A stretch of 40,056 nt of DNA, from contig JAUCEF010000148.1 of the NCBI GenBank assembly GCA_033558025.1, forward strand, positions 1 to 40,056, in the 5' to 3' direction. The stretch's first letter is position 1. Each line of letters starts with the position of its first letter. The notes under the pieces are model-generated. The model was not told the origin of the DNA. It did no database searches and worked only from the letters and a program-made list of their open reading frames with translations. The translations under genes were made by a program, and so were the position numbers. This DNA comes from Phytophthora sp. 'mugwort' (lineage: Eukaryota; Oomycota; Peronosporomycetes; Peronosporales; Peronosporaceae). This document shows, one piece after another, positions 7,760 through 15,560 of the stretch.

Positions 7760-8365
7760 ATGATAAAAATAATAAAAAAAAATGTTAAATTAAAAAATAA
7801 AAATTTTTTTAAAAGTTCTTTAGGAAATATTAATTTATTTTTTATTGATAAAACTTTTATTTTTCCAACAGATTTAAAAATTTATAGTAATAATAAAATA
7901 ATTTTTTTTGAAACATCTTTAGGTTTATTATCTTTAACAATAATTAATGATTTATATTTTTTTATAAAAAAAAATAAATTATTAATTATTGTTAATAAAA
8001 ATAAAAAAAAAAAAAGTATTTTAAATTTATACAATAAATTAATAAAAATAAAAATAAAAGGTGTTTTACAAGGTTTTAAAATTAATTTAATATTAAAAGG
8101 TATAGGTTTTAAAGCTTTTATTGAAAATAATACTTTAATTTTAAAATTAGGTTTTAGTCATAATATTAGAATTCCAATTCCATTAAATATTGAAATTATT
8201 AATCAAACAAATACTTTAATTTTTAGTAGTATCGATTATATTTTTTTACATCAATTTGTACATTATATTAAAAATCATAAAAAACCTGAACCATATAAAG
8301 GAAAAGGTTTATTATTAAAAAATGAAAAAATTTTACAAAAAGAGGGAAAAAAAAGTAAAAAATAA
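7760..8365 (+). CDS. rpl6: Large-subunit ribosomal protein L6
   Basis: L6, 201 residues, near the factor-binding site of the large subunit. The second domain shows L-K-G-I-G-F-K-A-F-I-E-N-N-T-L-I-L-K-L-G-F-S-H, and the C-terminus K-K-P-E-P-Y-K-G-K-G-L matches the conserved P-E-P-Y-K-G-K-G block. The first domain is strongly diverged and rich in K, N and F. Order rps8-rpl6 is bacterial. Intact in both arms. Confidence 0.95.
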   Translation: MIKIIKKNVKLKNKNFFKSSLGNINLFFIDKTFIFPTDLKIYSNNKIIFFETSLGLLSLTIINDLYFFIKKNKLLIIVNKNKKKKSILNLYNKLIKIKIKGVLQGFKINLILKGIGFKAFIENNTLILKLGFSHNIRIPIPLNIEIINQTNTLIFSSIDYIFLHQFVHYIKNHKKPEPYKGKGLLLKNEKILQKEGKKSKK

Positions 8366-8371
8366 TTAAAT

Positions 8372-8965
8372 ATGATACAAAAAAAAAAAAAAAAACATAA
8401 TAATATTTTATTAAATTTATTATTTAAATCAAAAAATATGTATGGAGAATCTTTAATAGATACAAATAAAGAATTATTATCTTTTATATTTGGAAGTAGA
8501 CATGATTATACTATAATTAATTTAAAAAATGTTTCATTTTTTTTAAAACGTATATTTAATTTAACTAAAATTATATTAAAAAAAAATGAAAAAATTTTAA
8601 TAATAGGGAATGATAATGAAATTAAATTTTTATTAACTACATCTTTTATAAAAAAAAATCCAAATATCATTTTTTTTACAAAAGAATGGGTAAATGGTTT
8701 AATTACTAATAAAATTATGAATACAACATTTAATAAGATAATTAATTATTTATTAAAAGAAAATGAAATTAAATTAATTTTAGTTATAAAAAGTTCTGTA
8801 AAAGATACTTTTTTAAATCAAGAACTTTCTGTTTTAAAAATTCCTACTATTTCATTAGTAAATACAAGTCAAACTATACAAAATATTAATTATCCTGTAG
8901 TAATGAATTCTAAAAATATTCAATCAATATATACTTTAATGTATTTATTACGTAAAATATTTTAA
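8372..8965 (+). CDS. rps2: Small-subunit ribosomal protein S2
   Basis: S2, 197 residues, shorter than bacterial S2 (about 240). Family marks: F-G-S-R-H-D-Y-T-I-I-N-L-K (R plus I-I-D-L block), E-K-I-L-I-I-G-N, E-W-V-N-G-L-I-T-N (the W-x-x-G-x-x-T-N motif), and L-K-I-P-T-I-S-L-V-N-T-S with Y-P-V-V-M-N (the N-I-D-Y-P-I-P-x-N-D region). The usual start H-x-G-H motif is weak. Six bases after rpl6. Intact in both arms. Confidence 0.92.
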   Translation: MIQKKKKKHNNILLNLLFKSKNMYGESLIDTNKELLSFIFGSRHDYTIINLKNVSFFLKRIFNLTKIILKKNEKILIIGNDNEIKFLLTTSFIKKNPNIIFFTKEWVNGLITNKIMNTTFNKIINYLLKENEIKLILVIKSSVKDTFLNQELSVLKIPTISLVNTSQTIQNINYPVVMNSKNIQSIYTLMYLLRKIF

Positions 8966-8973
8966 TAAATAAG

Positions 8974-9435
8974 ATGAATAAATTAAGACCGAGAAATAAA
9001 ATATGTTTTCAAAATAATAGGAACATACATAAAAATTTAAACTTATTAAAATTAAAATCAAAAAAATGGAATTTATTTAAAAAAAAATTAAGATATCGAA
9101 AAGAAATAAAACCTGAAAAACGTAAAAAATTTTTTCAAAAAAGATTATTTGAAAAACAACAATTTCGGAATTTTTATGGATGTATTCATGAATATCAATT
9201 AAAAAATTTATTTCAAAAATTATTAAAAAAAGATAATAAAATAAATATCTTTAAAAAATTTGTAATTTTATTAGAAAGTCGCTTAGATATAAATCTTGTA
9301 AGATTAAAATTAGTTAAAACTATTTTTCAAGCAAAACAATTAATTAATCATAAAAAAATTAAGGTTAATAATAAAATTATAAGTAAATCTAATTTTATAT
9401 TACATAAAGGTGATATTATTCATATTATTAAATAA
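8974..9435 (+). CDS. rps4: Small-subunit ribosomal protein S4
   Basis: S4, 153 residues, reduced from about 200 in bacteria. The S4 RNA-binding fold is clear near residues 95-145: L-E-S-R-L-D-I-N-L-V-R-L-K, then A-K-Q-L-I-N-H-K-K-I-K-V-N-N-K-I. The N-terminal part is very basic. The stop at 9435 is followed after two bases by the repeat gene orf250, so the two are probably cotranscribed. Intact in both arms. Confidence 0.93.
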   Translation: MNKLRPRNKICFQNNRNIHKNLNLLKLKSKKWNLFKKKLRYRKEIKPEKRKKFFQKRLFEKQQFRNFYGCIHEYQLKNLFQKLLKKDNKINIFKKFVILLESRLDINLVRLKLVKTIFQAKQLINHKKIKVNNKIISKSNFILHKGDIIHIIK

Positions 9436-9437
9436 AT

Positions 9438-10190
9438 ATGCAAAAGGATAATAAAAATTTTCAAAGAAATAAAAATTCTCAAAAAAACGAGGGTTTTCAA
9501 AAAAATAGAAATTCTCAAAAAAACGAAGGTTTTCAAAAAAATAGAAATTTTCAAAAAAATAAAAATTCTCAAAAAAACGAAGATTTTCAAAGAACTAGAA
9601 ATTTTCAAAAAAACGAAGATTTTCAAAGAACTAGAAATTTTCAAAAAAATGAAGGTTTTCAAAGAACTAGAAATTTTCAAAAAAATGAAGGTTTTCAAAA
9701 AAATAGAAATTTTCAAAAAAATGAAGGTTTTCAAAAAAATAGAAATTTTCAAAAAAATGAAGGTTTTCAAAAAAATAGAAATTTTCAAAAAAATAGAAAT
9801 TTTCAAAAAAATGAAGGTTTTCAAAAAAATAGAAATTTTCAAAAAAATGAAGGTTTTCAAAGAACTAGAAATTTTCAAAAAAATAATAGTTTGAAAGGAG
9901 ATAAAAAATTTTATAAACAGCATTTTAATCAAGAAAAGAATAAATATTCTTCTTCTTATAAACGTTATAATAAATATCCTTATCAAAAAAATAACAAATA
10001 TTCTTATAAAAATAATATTTATTATATTTTAGGTGAAAAAAAACCATCAAAACCTTTAATAACTTCTTATTTACATAGAAATAAAAAAATAAAAACAGGT
10101 ATGTTTTTTAAAGAACCTTCTTATAAAACAATTTTATATCCTTTTCATTTAAATTTAAAATTAATTAATGAATATTTGAAAAAAAAATAA
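9438..10190 (+). CDS. Hexapeptide-repeat protein of 250 residues, unknown
   Basis: I do not recognise this gene. Residues about 8-151 are 24 tandem hexapeptides of form (F/S)-Q-(K/R)-(N/T)-(R/E/K)-(N/G/D). They alternate mostly between a basic unit (FQKNRN) and an acidic one (FQKNEG or FQKNED), and are probably disordered. Residues 152-205 are K/Y/N-rich (repeats of Y-K-R-Y-N-K-Y type). The C-terminal 50 residues (Y-I-L-G-E-K-K-P-S-K-P-L-I to the end) are repeat-free and look like a small folded part. It starts two bases after rps4 and ends just before rrnL, so a ribosome- or RNA-related role is possible but not shown. Identical length in both arms. Confidence 0.8.
   Translation: MQKDNKNFQRNKNSQKNEGFQKNRNSQKNEGFQKNRNFQKNKNSQKNEDFQRTRNFQKNEDFQRTRNFQKNEGFQRTRNFQKNEGFQKNRNFQKNEGFQKNRNFQKNEGFQKNRNFQKNRNFQKNEGFQKNRNFQKNEGFQRTRNFQKNNSLKGDKKFYKQHFNQEKNKYSSSYKRYNKYPYQKNNKYSYKNNIYYILGEKKPSKPLITSYLHRNKKIKTGMFFKEPSYKTILYPFHLNLKLINEYLKKK
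9459..9890 (+). repeat. 18-bp tandem repeat block inside orf250, 24 units
   Basis: Units of 18 bp built on TTTTCAAAAAAAT followed by AGAAA or GAAGG. Most alternate as a 36-bp higher-order unit, with one phase slip where two AGAAA-type units follow each other. Central units are the most alike, while the first units carry substitutions (S for F, K for R), as expected if recent expansion took place in the middle. Confidence 0.95.
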
Positions 10191-10194
10191 AAAT

Positions 10195-10216
10195 TTAAAC
10201 CATTTATATGGTTTAA
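10195..10216 (+). terminator. Perfect hairpin between orf250 and large rRNA
   Basis: TTAAACCAT, loop TTAT, ATGGTTTAA: a 9-bp perfect stem with a 4-base loop, starting five bases after the orf250 stop. It could mark RNA processing between mRNA and rRNA, an mRNA 3' end, or the rRNA 5' end itself. It is not followed by a T run, so a bacterial-type terminator is unlikely. Confidence 0.45.
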
Positions 10217-11814
10217 GTATAAATAATAATAAAAGCATTAAGTGGATGCCTTGGCATTAATTTGATTTTTAGGACGTAAAAAATGCGAAAAGTTTTATTA
10301 AATAATATTTTATTTTGAAATAAAAATTTCCTAAAGAAAACTTTTTTTTTGTGAAAATTTTAAAAACAGTGAATTGAAATATCTAAGTAACTGTTAAAAA
10401 AATCAAACGAGATTCCGTTAGTAATGACGAGTGAAAATGGAAATTAGGTTTATAAAAATAAAAAAATATTTGAAAAATTTTGAAAAATTTACTTAAAAAG
10501 GTGAAAGTCCTGTAGAATAATAATTGTTTTTATAATAGTAAAAAGGGTTATGTGTAAGCCTTTTTGAATATTGGGGAACCACCCTCAAAACCTTTTAAAA
10601 ATTAATGATCGATAGTGGACAAGTACTGTAAAGGAAAGGTGAAAAAGAACTTTTGAGTTTGAAATAATTCTGAAACTTAATGTTAACAATCAATTGAAAC
10701 TTTTTTAAAAAGTAACAGTGTACCTTTTGCATAATGGGCCAGCAAGTTTATTTTTATAGCAAGCTTAATTTAATAAAGTAGGCGTAGATAAATCAAGTTT
10801 TAAAAAGCTTTTTAGTTATATAAATAAGACCCGAAACTGAGTGATCTAACCATGAACAGATTGAAAAATAGGTAAAACTATTTGAAGGATCGAACTCACA
10901 TATGTGGCAAAATATGGAGATGATTTGTGGTTAGGAGTGAAAGGCTAATCAAACTCAGAGATAGCTGGTTTTCCGCGAAATCTATTGAAGTAGAGCATTT
11001 AAAATCTTTTTTTGGGGTAGAGCACTCATTGAGCTAGGGGGTGTAAAAACTTACTGAATTCTTGGAAACTCCGAATACAAAAAAAAGTAATTTAAATAGA
11101 CAGACATTAGGCGCTAAGGTCTTTTGTCAAAAGGGAAACAGCCCAGATTGATCGCTAAGGTCTCTAAATAATATTCTAAGTGAAAAAGGAAGTGAAAAAA
11201 TGATTACAACCCATAGGTAGGCTTGGAAGCAGCCATCCTTTAAAGAAAGCGTAATAGCTCATTGGTCTAGTTTTTTTGCGCCTAAAATGTATCGAGACTT
11301 AAGAAATTTACCGAAGCGGCAAGTTTTATTTTTAATAAAACGGTAGCGGAACATTCTGTATGTTAATAAAGATATATTGTGAAATATGTTGAAGATATCA
11401 GAAAAGAAAATGCTGGCATTAGTAACAAAAAATAACGAATATAAATCGTTATCACCGTAAATCCAAGGGTTTCTATGTTAAGATGTATTACATAGAGTGA
11501 AACGGCCCCTAAGAAAGATTTGACGAAAGCAGATTTTGATGGGATAATTTTTAAATTAAATTTTTTTAAAAAAGTGACAAAAATTTTTAATTTTTCAGGA
11601 AATAGCTTTTTTAATTAAAAACCGTACCCTAAACCGACACAGGTGGATAGGTCGAGTAGACTAAGGTGAATGAGAGAACTATATTGAAGGAACTCGGCAA
11701 AATGACTTTGTAACTTCGGGATAAAAAGTACCTAATTATTTTTAATAATTAGGTGTCACAAAATAGGGGGTTGCGACTGTTTAATAAAAACTTAGGACTC
11801 TGCTAAATGGTAAC

Positions 11815-11852
<38 letters not shown>

Positions 11853-11910
11853 ATTAAAAGGAAATGTTTGCGCATTAAATGGAAGTCCCAGTAAACGGCG
11901 GCCGTAACTC

Positions 11911-11967
<57 letters not shown>

Positions 11968-12403
11968 TGTAACGACATCCCCGCTGTCTCCAATATAGAC
12001 TCAGTGAATTTGAATTATCCGTGAAGATGCGGATTTTCTATAGTTAGACGGAAAGACCCCGTGAACCTTTACTACATCTTTATATTGTTATTTTATCTAA
12101 TATGTGTAGTATAAGTGGTAATCTTTTAAACCTTTACGCTAGTAAATTGTATAGATATTCTTGAAATACCACTCTTATTAAAATAAATAACTAATATTTT
12201 TTAAATAGACATTGTATGGTTGGTAGTTTGACTGGGGCGGTCACCTCCTAAAGAGTAACGGAGGTGTACAAAGGTAAGCTCAAATTGGATAATATTATCA
12301 ATTGTAGAGCATAATGGTAAAAGCTTGCTTGACTGTAAGATAGACATATCAAACAGGGACGAAAGTCGGTCATAGTGATCCGATAATTCTTTGTGGAAAG
12401 ATT

Positions 12404-12446
<43 letters not shown>

Positions 12447-12524
12447 GACTCCTAAGAGCTCCTATCGACGGAGTCGTTTGGCACCTCGATGTCGACTCAT
12501 CACATCCTGGAGCTGAAGAAGGTT

Positions 12525-12564
<40 letters not shown>

Positions 12565-12860
12565 TTGGGTTTAGAACGTCGTGAGACAGTTTGGTTCCTA
12601 TCTTCTATAGATATTTTGAAAAATGCAAGAATCTAACTCTAGTACGAGAGGACCGAGAAGGGTAAATCTCTGGTGTATCGGTTGTTGAGAGGCATAGCCG
12701 AGTAGCTAAATTTATTTTGGATAATTACTGAAAGCATCTAAGTAAGAAACCATTCTTAAAAATTTTTCATATAAAAACTGTAAAAGATGATTACATTAAT
12801 AGGTTTTAAGTATAAGTATTGTAAAATATTTAGCTTAAAAATACTAAAAGTTTTAAAAAT
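10217..12860 (+). rRNA. rrnL: Large subunit ribosomal RNA
   Basis: Complete 23S-like rRNA, about 2.64 kb. The 5' domain is recognised by GTGGATGCCTTGGCA near 10241. Domains IV-V are highly conserved: GACGGTCCTAAGGTAGCGA near 11911, ACAGGCTGATGACTCCTAAG near 12438, and GGTTCGGCTGTTCGCC near 12530. The sarcin-ricin sequence AGTACGAGAGGACCGAG lies near 12641. No intron is evident. Both ends are approximate, since the 3' end is estimated from the weak ACTAAAAG-type terminal region near 12845. A cluster of five tRNA genes follows. Confidence 0.96.
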
Positions 12861-12874
12861 TAAAATATAATTAT

Positions 12875-12946
12875 TTCTTTGTAGCTCAACGGTAGAGCAA
12901 ATGGCTGTTAACCATTAGGTTGTAGGTTCAAATCCTATCAAAGAAG
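12875..12946 (+). tRNA. trnN(guu): tRNA-Asn(guu)
   Basis: Acceptor TTCTTTG/CAAAGAA, D stem GCTC/GAGC, anticodon stem AATGG/CCATT with loop CTGTTAA giving GTT. First of five tRNAs after rrnL. Confidence 0.95.
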
Positions 12947-12958
12947 TTTTATATTTTA

Positions 12959-13047
12959 GGTCGAATAGCCAAGTCAGGTTTAAGGCAGTAGTTTGCTAAA
13001 CTATCAGTTAATTTATTAACTCGTGGGTTCAAATCCCACTTCGACTT
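12959..13047 (+). tRNA. trnS(gcu): tRNA-Ser(gcu)
   Basis: Class II tRNA with a long variable arm. Anticodon stem TAGTT/AACTA, loop TGCTA-type giving GCT, for AGY codons. Acceptor GGTCGAA/TTCGACT. Confidence 0.93.
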
Positions 13048-13071
13048 ATTTTATTAATAAAGTATTAATAA

Positions 13072-13143
13072 GATGATGTAGTTTAATGGTAGAGCGTGGG
13101 AATCATAATCCTAATGTTGTAGGTTCAAATCCTACCATCATTA
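13072..13143 (+). tRNA. trnM(cau): tRNA-Met(cau), probable elongator
   Basis: Acceptor GATGATG/CATCATT, anticodon stem TGGGA/TCCTA, loop ATCATAA giving CAT. Of the three CAU tRNAs it is the least initiator-like and least isoleucine-like, so elongator methionine is preferred. Confidence 0.85.
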
Positions 13144-13155
13144 ATTATCTTTAAA

Positions 13156-13230
13156 CGGAAGGTAGCATAGTCTGGCTAATGCGTCTGTTTTGGGAACAGA
13201 AGATCAAAGGTTCAAATCCTTTTCTTCCGA
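13156..13230 (+). tRNA. trnP(ugg): tRNA-Pro(ugg)
   Basis: Acceptor CGGAAGG/TCTTCCG, anticodon stem TCTGT/ACAGA, loop TTTGGGA giving TGG. TTC arm AGGTTCAAATCCT. Confidence 0.95.
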
Positions 13231-13248
13231 AAAAGGAAGAAAATATAA

Positions 13249-13320
13249 GATGAGATAGAGTAATAGGTAACTTATCAGGCTCATAATCTGAAGATGTAGG
13301 TTCAAATCCTACTCTCATCA
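13249..13320 (+). tRNA. trnfM(cau): tRNA-fMet(cau), probable initiator
   Basis: Acceptor GATGAGA/TCTCATC, loop CTCATAA giving CAT. The D arm and anticodon region (TAGAGTAATAGGTAACT, then TCAGGCTCATAATCTGA) closely resemble mitochondrial initiator tRNAs. Lies 22 bp before rpl14. Confidence 0.87.
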
Positions 13321-13342
13321 TTTTAAAATTAATATATAATTT

Positions 13343-13714
13343 ATGATTCAAATTCAAACTAAATTAAAAGTAAATGATAATAGTGGTATTAAAATAGGAC
13401 AATGTATAAAAATTTATAAAAAAAAAATTGGAAAAATTGGGGATACAATTTTAATTTCTGCTAAAAAATTACGTTTAAATCAAAAAAAAAAAATTAAAAT
13501 AATTAAAGGAGATTTATTTAAAGCTTTAATTATACATACAACATATCAAAAAAAAAGTACAATAGGTAATATAATAAAATTTGATAAAAATTGTATAATT
13601 ATTTTAAATAATCAAAATAAACCCCTAGGAACACGTATATTTGGTCCGATTACTTCTGAATTTCGGAAGAAAAAAAATTTCAAAATATTAGCATTAGCTT
13701 CAAATATTTTATAA
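13343..13714 (+). CDS. rpl14: Large-subunit ribosomal protein L14
   Basis: L14, 123 residues, the normal length of about 122. N-terminus M-I-Q-I-Q-T-K-L-K-V-N-D-N-S-G; the C-terminal block R-I-F-G-P-I-T-S-E-F-R-K-K-K-N-F-K-I-L-A-L-A is the L14 signature. In bacteria it follows rpl16-rpl29-rps17, but here the rpl14-rpl5 pair has been moved behind rrnL. Six bases before rpl5. Intact in both arms. Confidence 0.96.
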   Translation: MIQIQTKLKVNDNSGIKIGQCIKIYKKKIGKIGDTILISAKKLRLNQKKKIKIIKGDLFKALIIHTTYQKKSTIGNIIKFDKNCIIILNNQNKPLGTRIFGPITSEFRKKKNFKILALASNIL

Positions 13715-13720
13715 AAATAT

Positions 13721-14248
13721 ATGAAAAAAAATTTACAAATCCATTATCAAAATATTACTATATACGATCTTTTAACAAAATTAAATTTTAAAAATATATT
13801 TGAAATACCTAAAATAAGTAAAATATGTTTAAATATTGGTTTTAAAAACGCTAATATTGAAAAAAAAAAATTAATTAATATAATTTTACTTTTAAAATTA
13901 ATAACAAATCAAAAACCTATAATAACAAAATCAAAAAAAAATAATATTTTTTTAAAAATCAAAAAAAATTCAATTATAGGTTGTAAAATAACTTTAAGAA
14001 AAAAAAATATTTTTAATTTTTTAGAAAAAATTTTGATTTTTCTTTTTCAAAATTTAACTAAAATAAATTTTAATTTTAAAAATCAAAATATTTTAAATTT
14101 TCAAATTCGAAATATTTTAGATTTTTTTGAATTAAAAACTGAATTTTTAAAATTCAAAGATATACCTCCAATAGATGTTTCTATTCATACAAATGCAAAA
14201 AATCATTATGAATTATTTTTATTATTAAATTCACTATTTTTATTATAA
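13721..14248 (+). CDS. rpl5: Large-subunit ribosomal protein L5
   Basis: L5, 175 residues, central protuberance. Family marks: I-P-K-I-S-K-I-C-L-N-I-G near residues 28-40, Q-K-P-I-I-T-K-S-K-K-N near 68-80, and C-terminal D-I-P-P-I-D-V-S-I-H-T-N-A-K-N-H-Y-E. The protein is lysine- and asparagine-rich elsewhere. rpl14-rpl5 order is bacterial, but rps14 no longer follows. Intact in both arms. Confidence 0.94.
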   Translation: MKKNLQIHYQNITIYDLLTKLNFKNIFEIPKISKICLNIGFKNANIEKKKLINIILLLKLITNQKPIITKSKKNNIFLKIKKNSIIGCKITLRKKNIFNFLEKILIFLFQNLTKINFNFKNQNILNFQIRNILDFFELKTEFLKFKDIPPIDVSIHTNAKNHYELFLLLNSLFLL

Positions 14249-14261
14249 AAATAATTTATTA

Positions 14262-14333
14262 GCAAAAATAGCTCAATGGTAGAGTATAACCTTGCCAAGG
14301 TTAATGTTGAGGGTTCAAATCCCTTTTTTTGCT
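14262..14333 (+). tRNA. trnG(gcc): tRNA-Gly(gcc)
   Basis: Acceptor GCAAAAA/TTTTTGC, D stem GCTC/GAGT, anticodon stem AACCT/AGGTT around loop TGCCA giving GCC. Reads GGY codons; the GGR reader is at 15026-15097. Confidence 0.93.
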
Positions 14334-14433
14334 TAATTCAAATAAATGTACCCAAAGGCAGTATTTGGTATTTCCATTTTTTAATTAGGGAATAATATTA
14401 GTATTGACATTTATTTACTTCTTTATAAAAATT

Positions 14434-14964
14434 ATGATTTTTTTTAACATTATTAAAAGGATATTTTTTGCTTATAATCTATATAAAATTATACAAGATA
14501 TATTAAAAATACATCCTAAATTTTTTCAAAATATTTTTAAATTTATTTTAATTCTTTTACCTCTTGAAATAACTTTATTAGAAGATTTTATAGATTTAGA
14601 GACTGAGGCTGAGGAAGCTGCTTTAAAAAAAGAAGAAAAACCTAAAAGTATTTTAAAAAGAATTGACGATAATATGCCAACTATTTTCGTTTTTTTTTTT
14701 TTATCTTTTTTGTTTTATTTATTTCTAGATGCTTTTTTTTTTGATAGCGACAATTTCCCAAGCGATTTTCCTAGTAATTTTTCAACTGATTTAAATTTTG
14801 ATTCAGATAGTGACTCTTTACCAAAACCACCAAAAAGAAAAATTACAAGATCTGGAAATCCTCTGAATCTATATAGATATTTTCATTATTTAGATGTTGA
14901 AACAGGTGAACGTATAGATGATATCGATCGATTAGATCCTGATACTTATGAAATAGTGGATTAA
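14434..14964 (+). CDS. Unknown acidic ORF with two hydrophobic segments
   Basis: Unrecognised protein of 176 residues from the ATG at 14434; the frame is also open upstream to a TTG at 14404. Layout: a hydrophobic, aromatic N-terminus (residues about 1-45), an acidic helix-like E/D/A/K stretch (D-L-E-T-E-A-E-E-A-A), and a strong membrane-type segment of F, L, I and Y (F-V-F-F-F-L-S-F-L-F-Y-L-F). Then a D/S/P/F-rich stretch and a C-terminus rich in D, E, Y and R (D-V-E-T-G-E-R-I-D-D-I-D-R-L-D-P). The acidic composition and balanced codons differ sharply from the lysine-rich neighbours. Identical length in both arms. Possibly an acquired or lineage-specific gene. Confidence 0.65.
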   Translation: MIFFNIIKRIFFAYNLYKIIQDILKIHPKFFQNIFKFILILLPLEITLLEDFIDLETEAEEAALKKEEKPKSILKRIDDNMPTIFVFFFLSFLFYLFLDAFFFDSDNFPSDFPSNFSTDLNFDSDSDSLPKPPKRKITRSGNPLNLYRYFHYLDVETGERIDDIDRLDPDTYEIVD

Positions 14965-15025
14965 TTTATTCCACTTTTTCTTTTTTAAAACAATAATAAA
15001 CATTTTTTAAACAATAAAAATATAC

Positions 15026-15097
15026 GTGATTATAGATTAATTGGTAAATCCTTTATCTTCCAAGTAAATATTATGGGTTCAAATCCCATTAATCACA
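15026..15097 (+). tRNA. trnG(ucc): tRNA-Gly(ucc)
   Basis: Acceptor GTGATTA/TAATCAC, anticodon stem TTTAT/GTAAA with a T-G pair, loop CTTCCAA giving TCC, for GGR codons. D arm is A+T-rich and weak. Confidence 0.9.
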
Positions 15098-15114
15098 TAT
15101 TTAAAATATCTTTA

Positions 15115-15198
15115 GGAGAAATGGCTGAGTGGTTAAAAGCGGCAGACTGTAAATTTGTTGAAATATTTTCTACGTAGGTTCAAATCCTACTTTCTCCA
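15115..15198 (+). tRNA. trnY(gua): tRNA-Tyr(gua)
   Basis: Class II tRNA with an extended variable arm, as in bacterial and organellar tRNA-Tyr. Acceptor GGAGAAA/TTTCTCC, loop CTGTAAA giving GTA. Confidence 0.94.
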
Positions 15199-15246
15199 AT
15201 AAAGATCTAAAAAAAAAAAAGGATAAACAAATTAAAAAAAGGATAA

Positions 15247-15295
15247 AAAGATAAAATATCTTTAAATAGTTAAGTTAAAAAGATATTTATCTTTT
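15247..15295 (+). repeat. Two adjacent small hairpins
   Basis: AAAGATA-AAA-TATCTTT at 15247-15263 and AAAAGATA-TT-TATCTTTT at 15278-15295. The two stems share the core AAAGATA/TATCTTT, so the left arm of one can also pair with the right arm of the other. Probably a duplicated element. Confidence 0.7.
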
Positions 15296-15423
15296 CAACA
15301 AAAAATTCAAAAACATATTTAGGGGGGGATCCTTTTCAAAAAATAATATTTTTTTTTCGTGATACAAAGAAATTTTTATTAATAACTAATTGAATTTTTA
15401 AAAATTAAAAAATTTTAATCCTT

Positions 15424-15480
15424 TAAGACAATATAAGACAATATAAGACAATATAAGACAATATAAGACAATATAAGACA
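15424..15480 (+). repeat. 10-bp tandem repeat, about 5.7 units
   Basis: Unit TAAGACAATA repeated five times without change plus a seven-base partial unit. Copy number is likely to vary between strains or molecules. Confidence 0.97.
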
Positions 15481-15560
15481 AAAATTAATATAAGAATGTT
15501 ATAATATTAAATTTTTAAATATTTGTTATTTTAAAAATTAATATTAAATAATTAATATAA

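Larger units (their letters stand above)
15199..15560. promoter_or_regulatory. Gene-free region before small rRNA, candidate control region
   Basis: About 360 bases without a gene, the longest such stretch in the arm. It holds purine-rich GGATAAA repeats (15221-15250), two small hairpins (15247-15295), a G7 tract at 15322-15328 leading into GGATCC, and a 10-bp tandem repeat (15424-15480). An A+T-rich leader into rrnS follows. A G tract is striking in such A+T-rich DNA. A promoter for the rRNA or a replication start is plausible, but nothing here proves it. Confidence 0.4.

Noticed and set aside
9459..9890. CRISPR-like regularly spaced repeats
   Set aside because: Units are contiguous, 18 bp, have no unique spacers and lie in one coding frame.
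9420..9986. Open frame of 188 codons on the minus strand across the orf250 repeats (and 81 codons in another plus frame)
   Set aside because: The 18-bp unit has no stop in these frames, so they stay open automatically. The plus-strand frame beginning two bases after rps4 has a unique C-terminal part and a normal gene position; the shadows do not.
10217..12860. Intron in the large rRNA
   Set aside because: Length about 2.64 kb and uninterrupted conserved domain IV-V sequence leave no room for an intron.
13151..13357. 68-codon frame on the minus strand
   Set aside because: It lies over trnP and trnfM and the start of rpl14; the translated G-F-E-P and R-K-G-F-E-P stretches are just TTC-arm sequence of the tRNAs read backwards.
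15424..15480. 10-bp tandem repeats as telomere repeats
   Set aside because: They are internal, between trnY and rrnS, about 1.7 kb from the arm end, with few copies.
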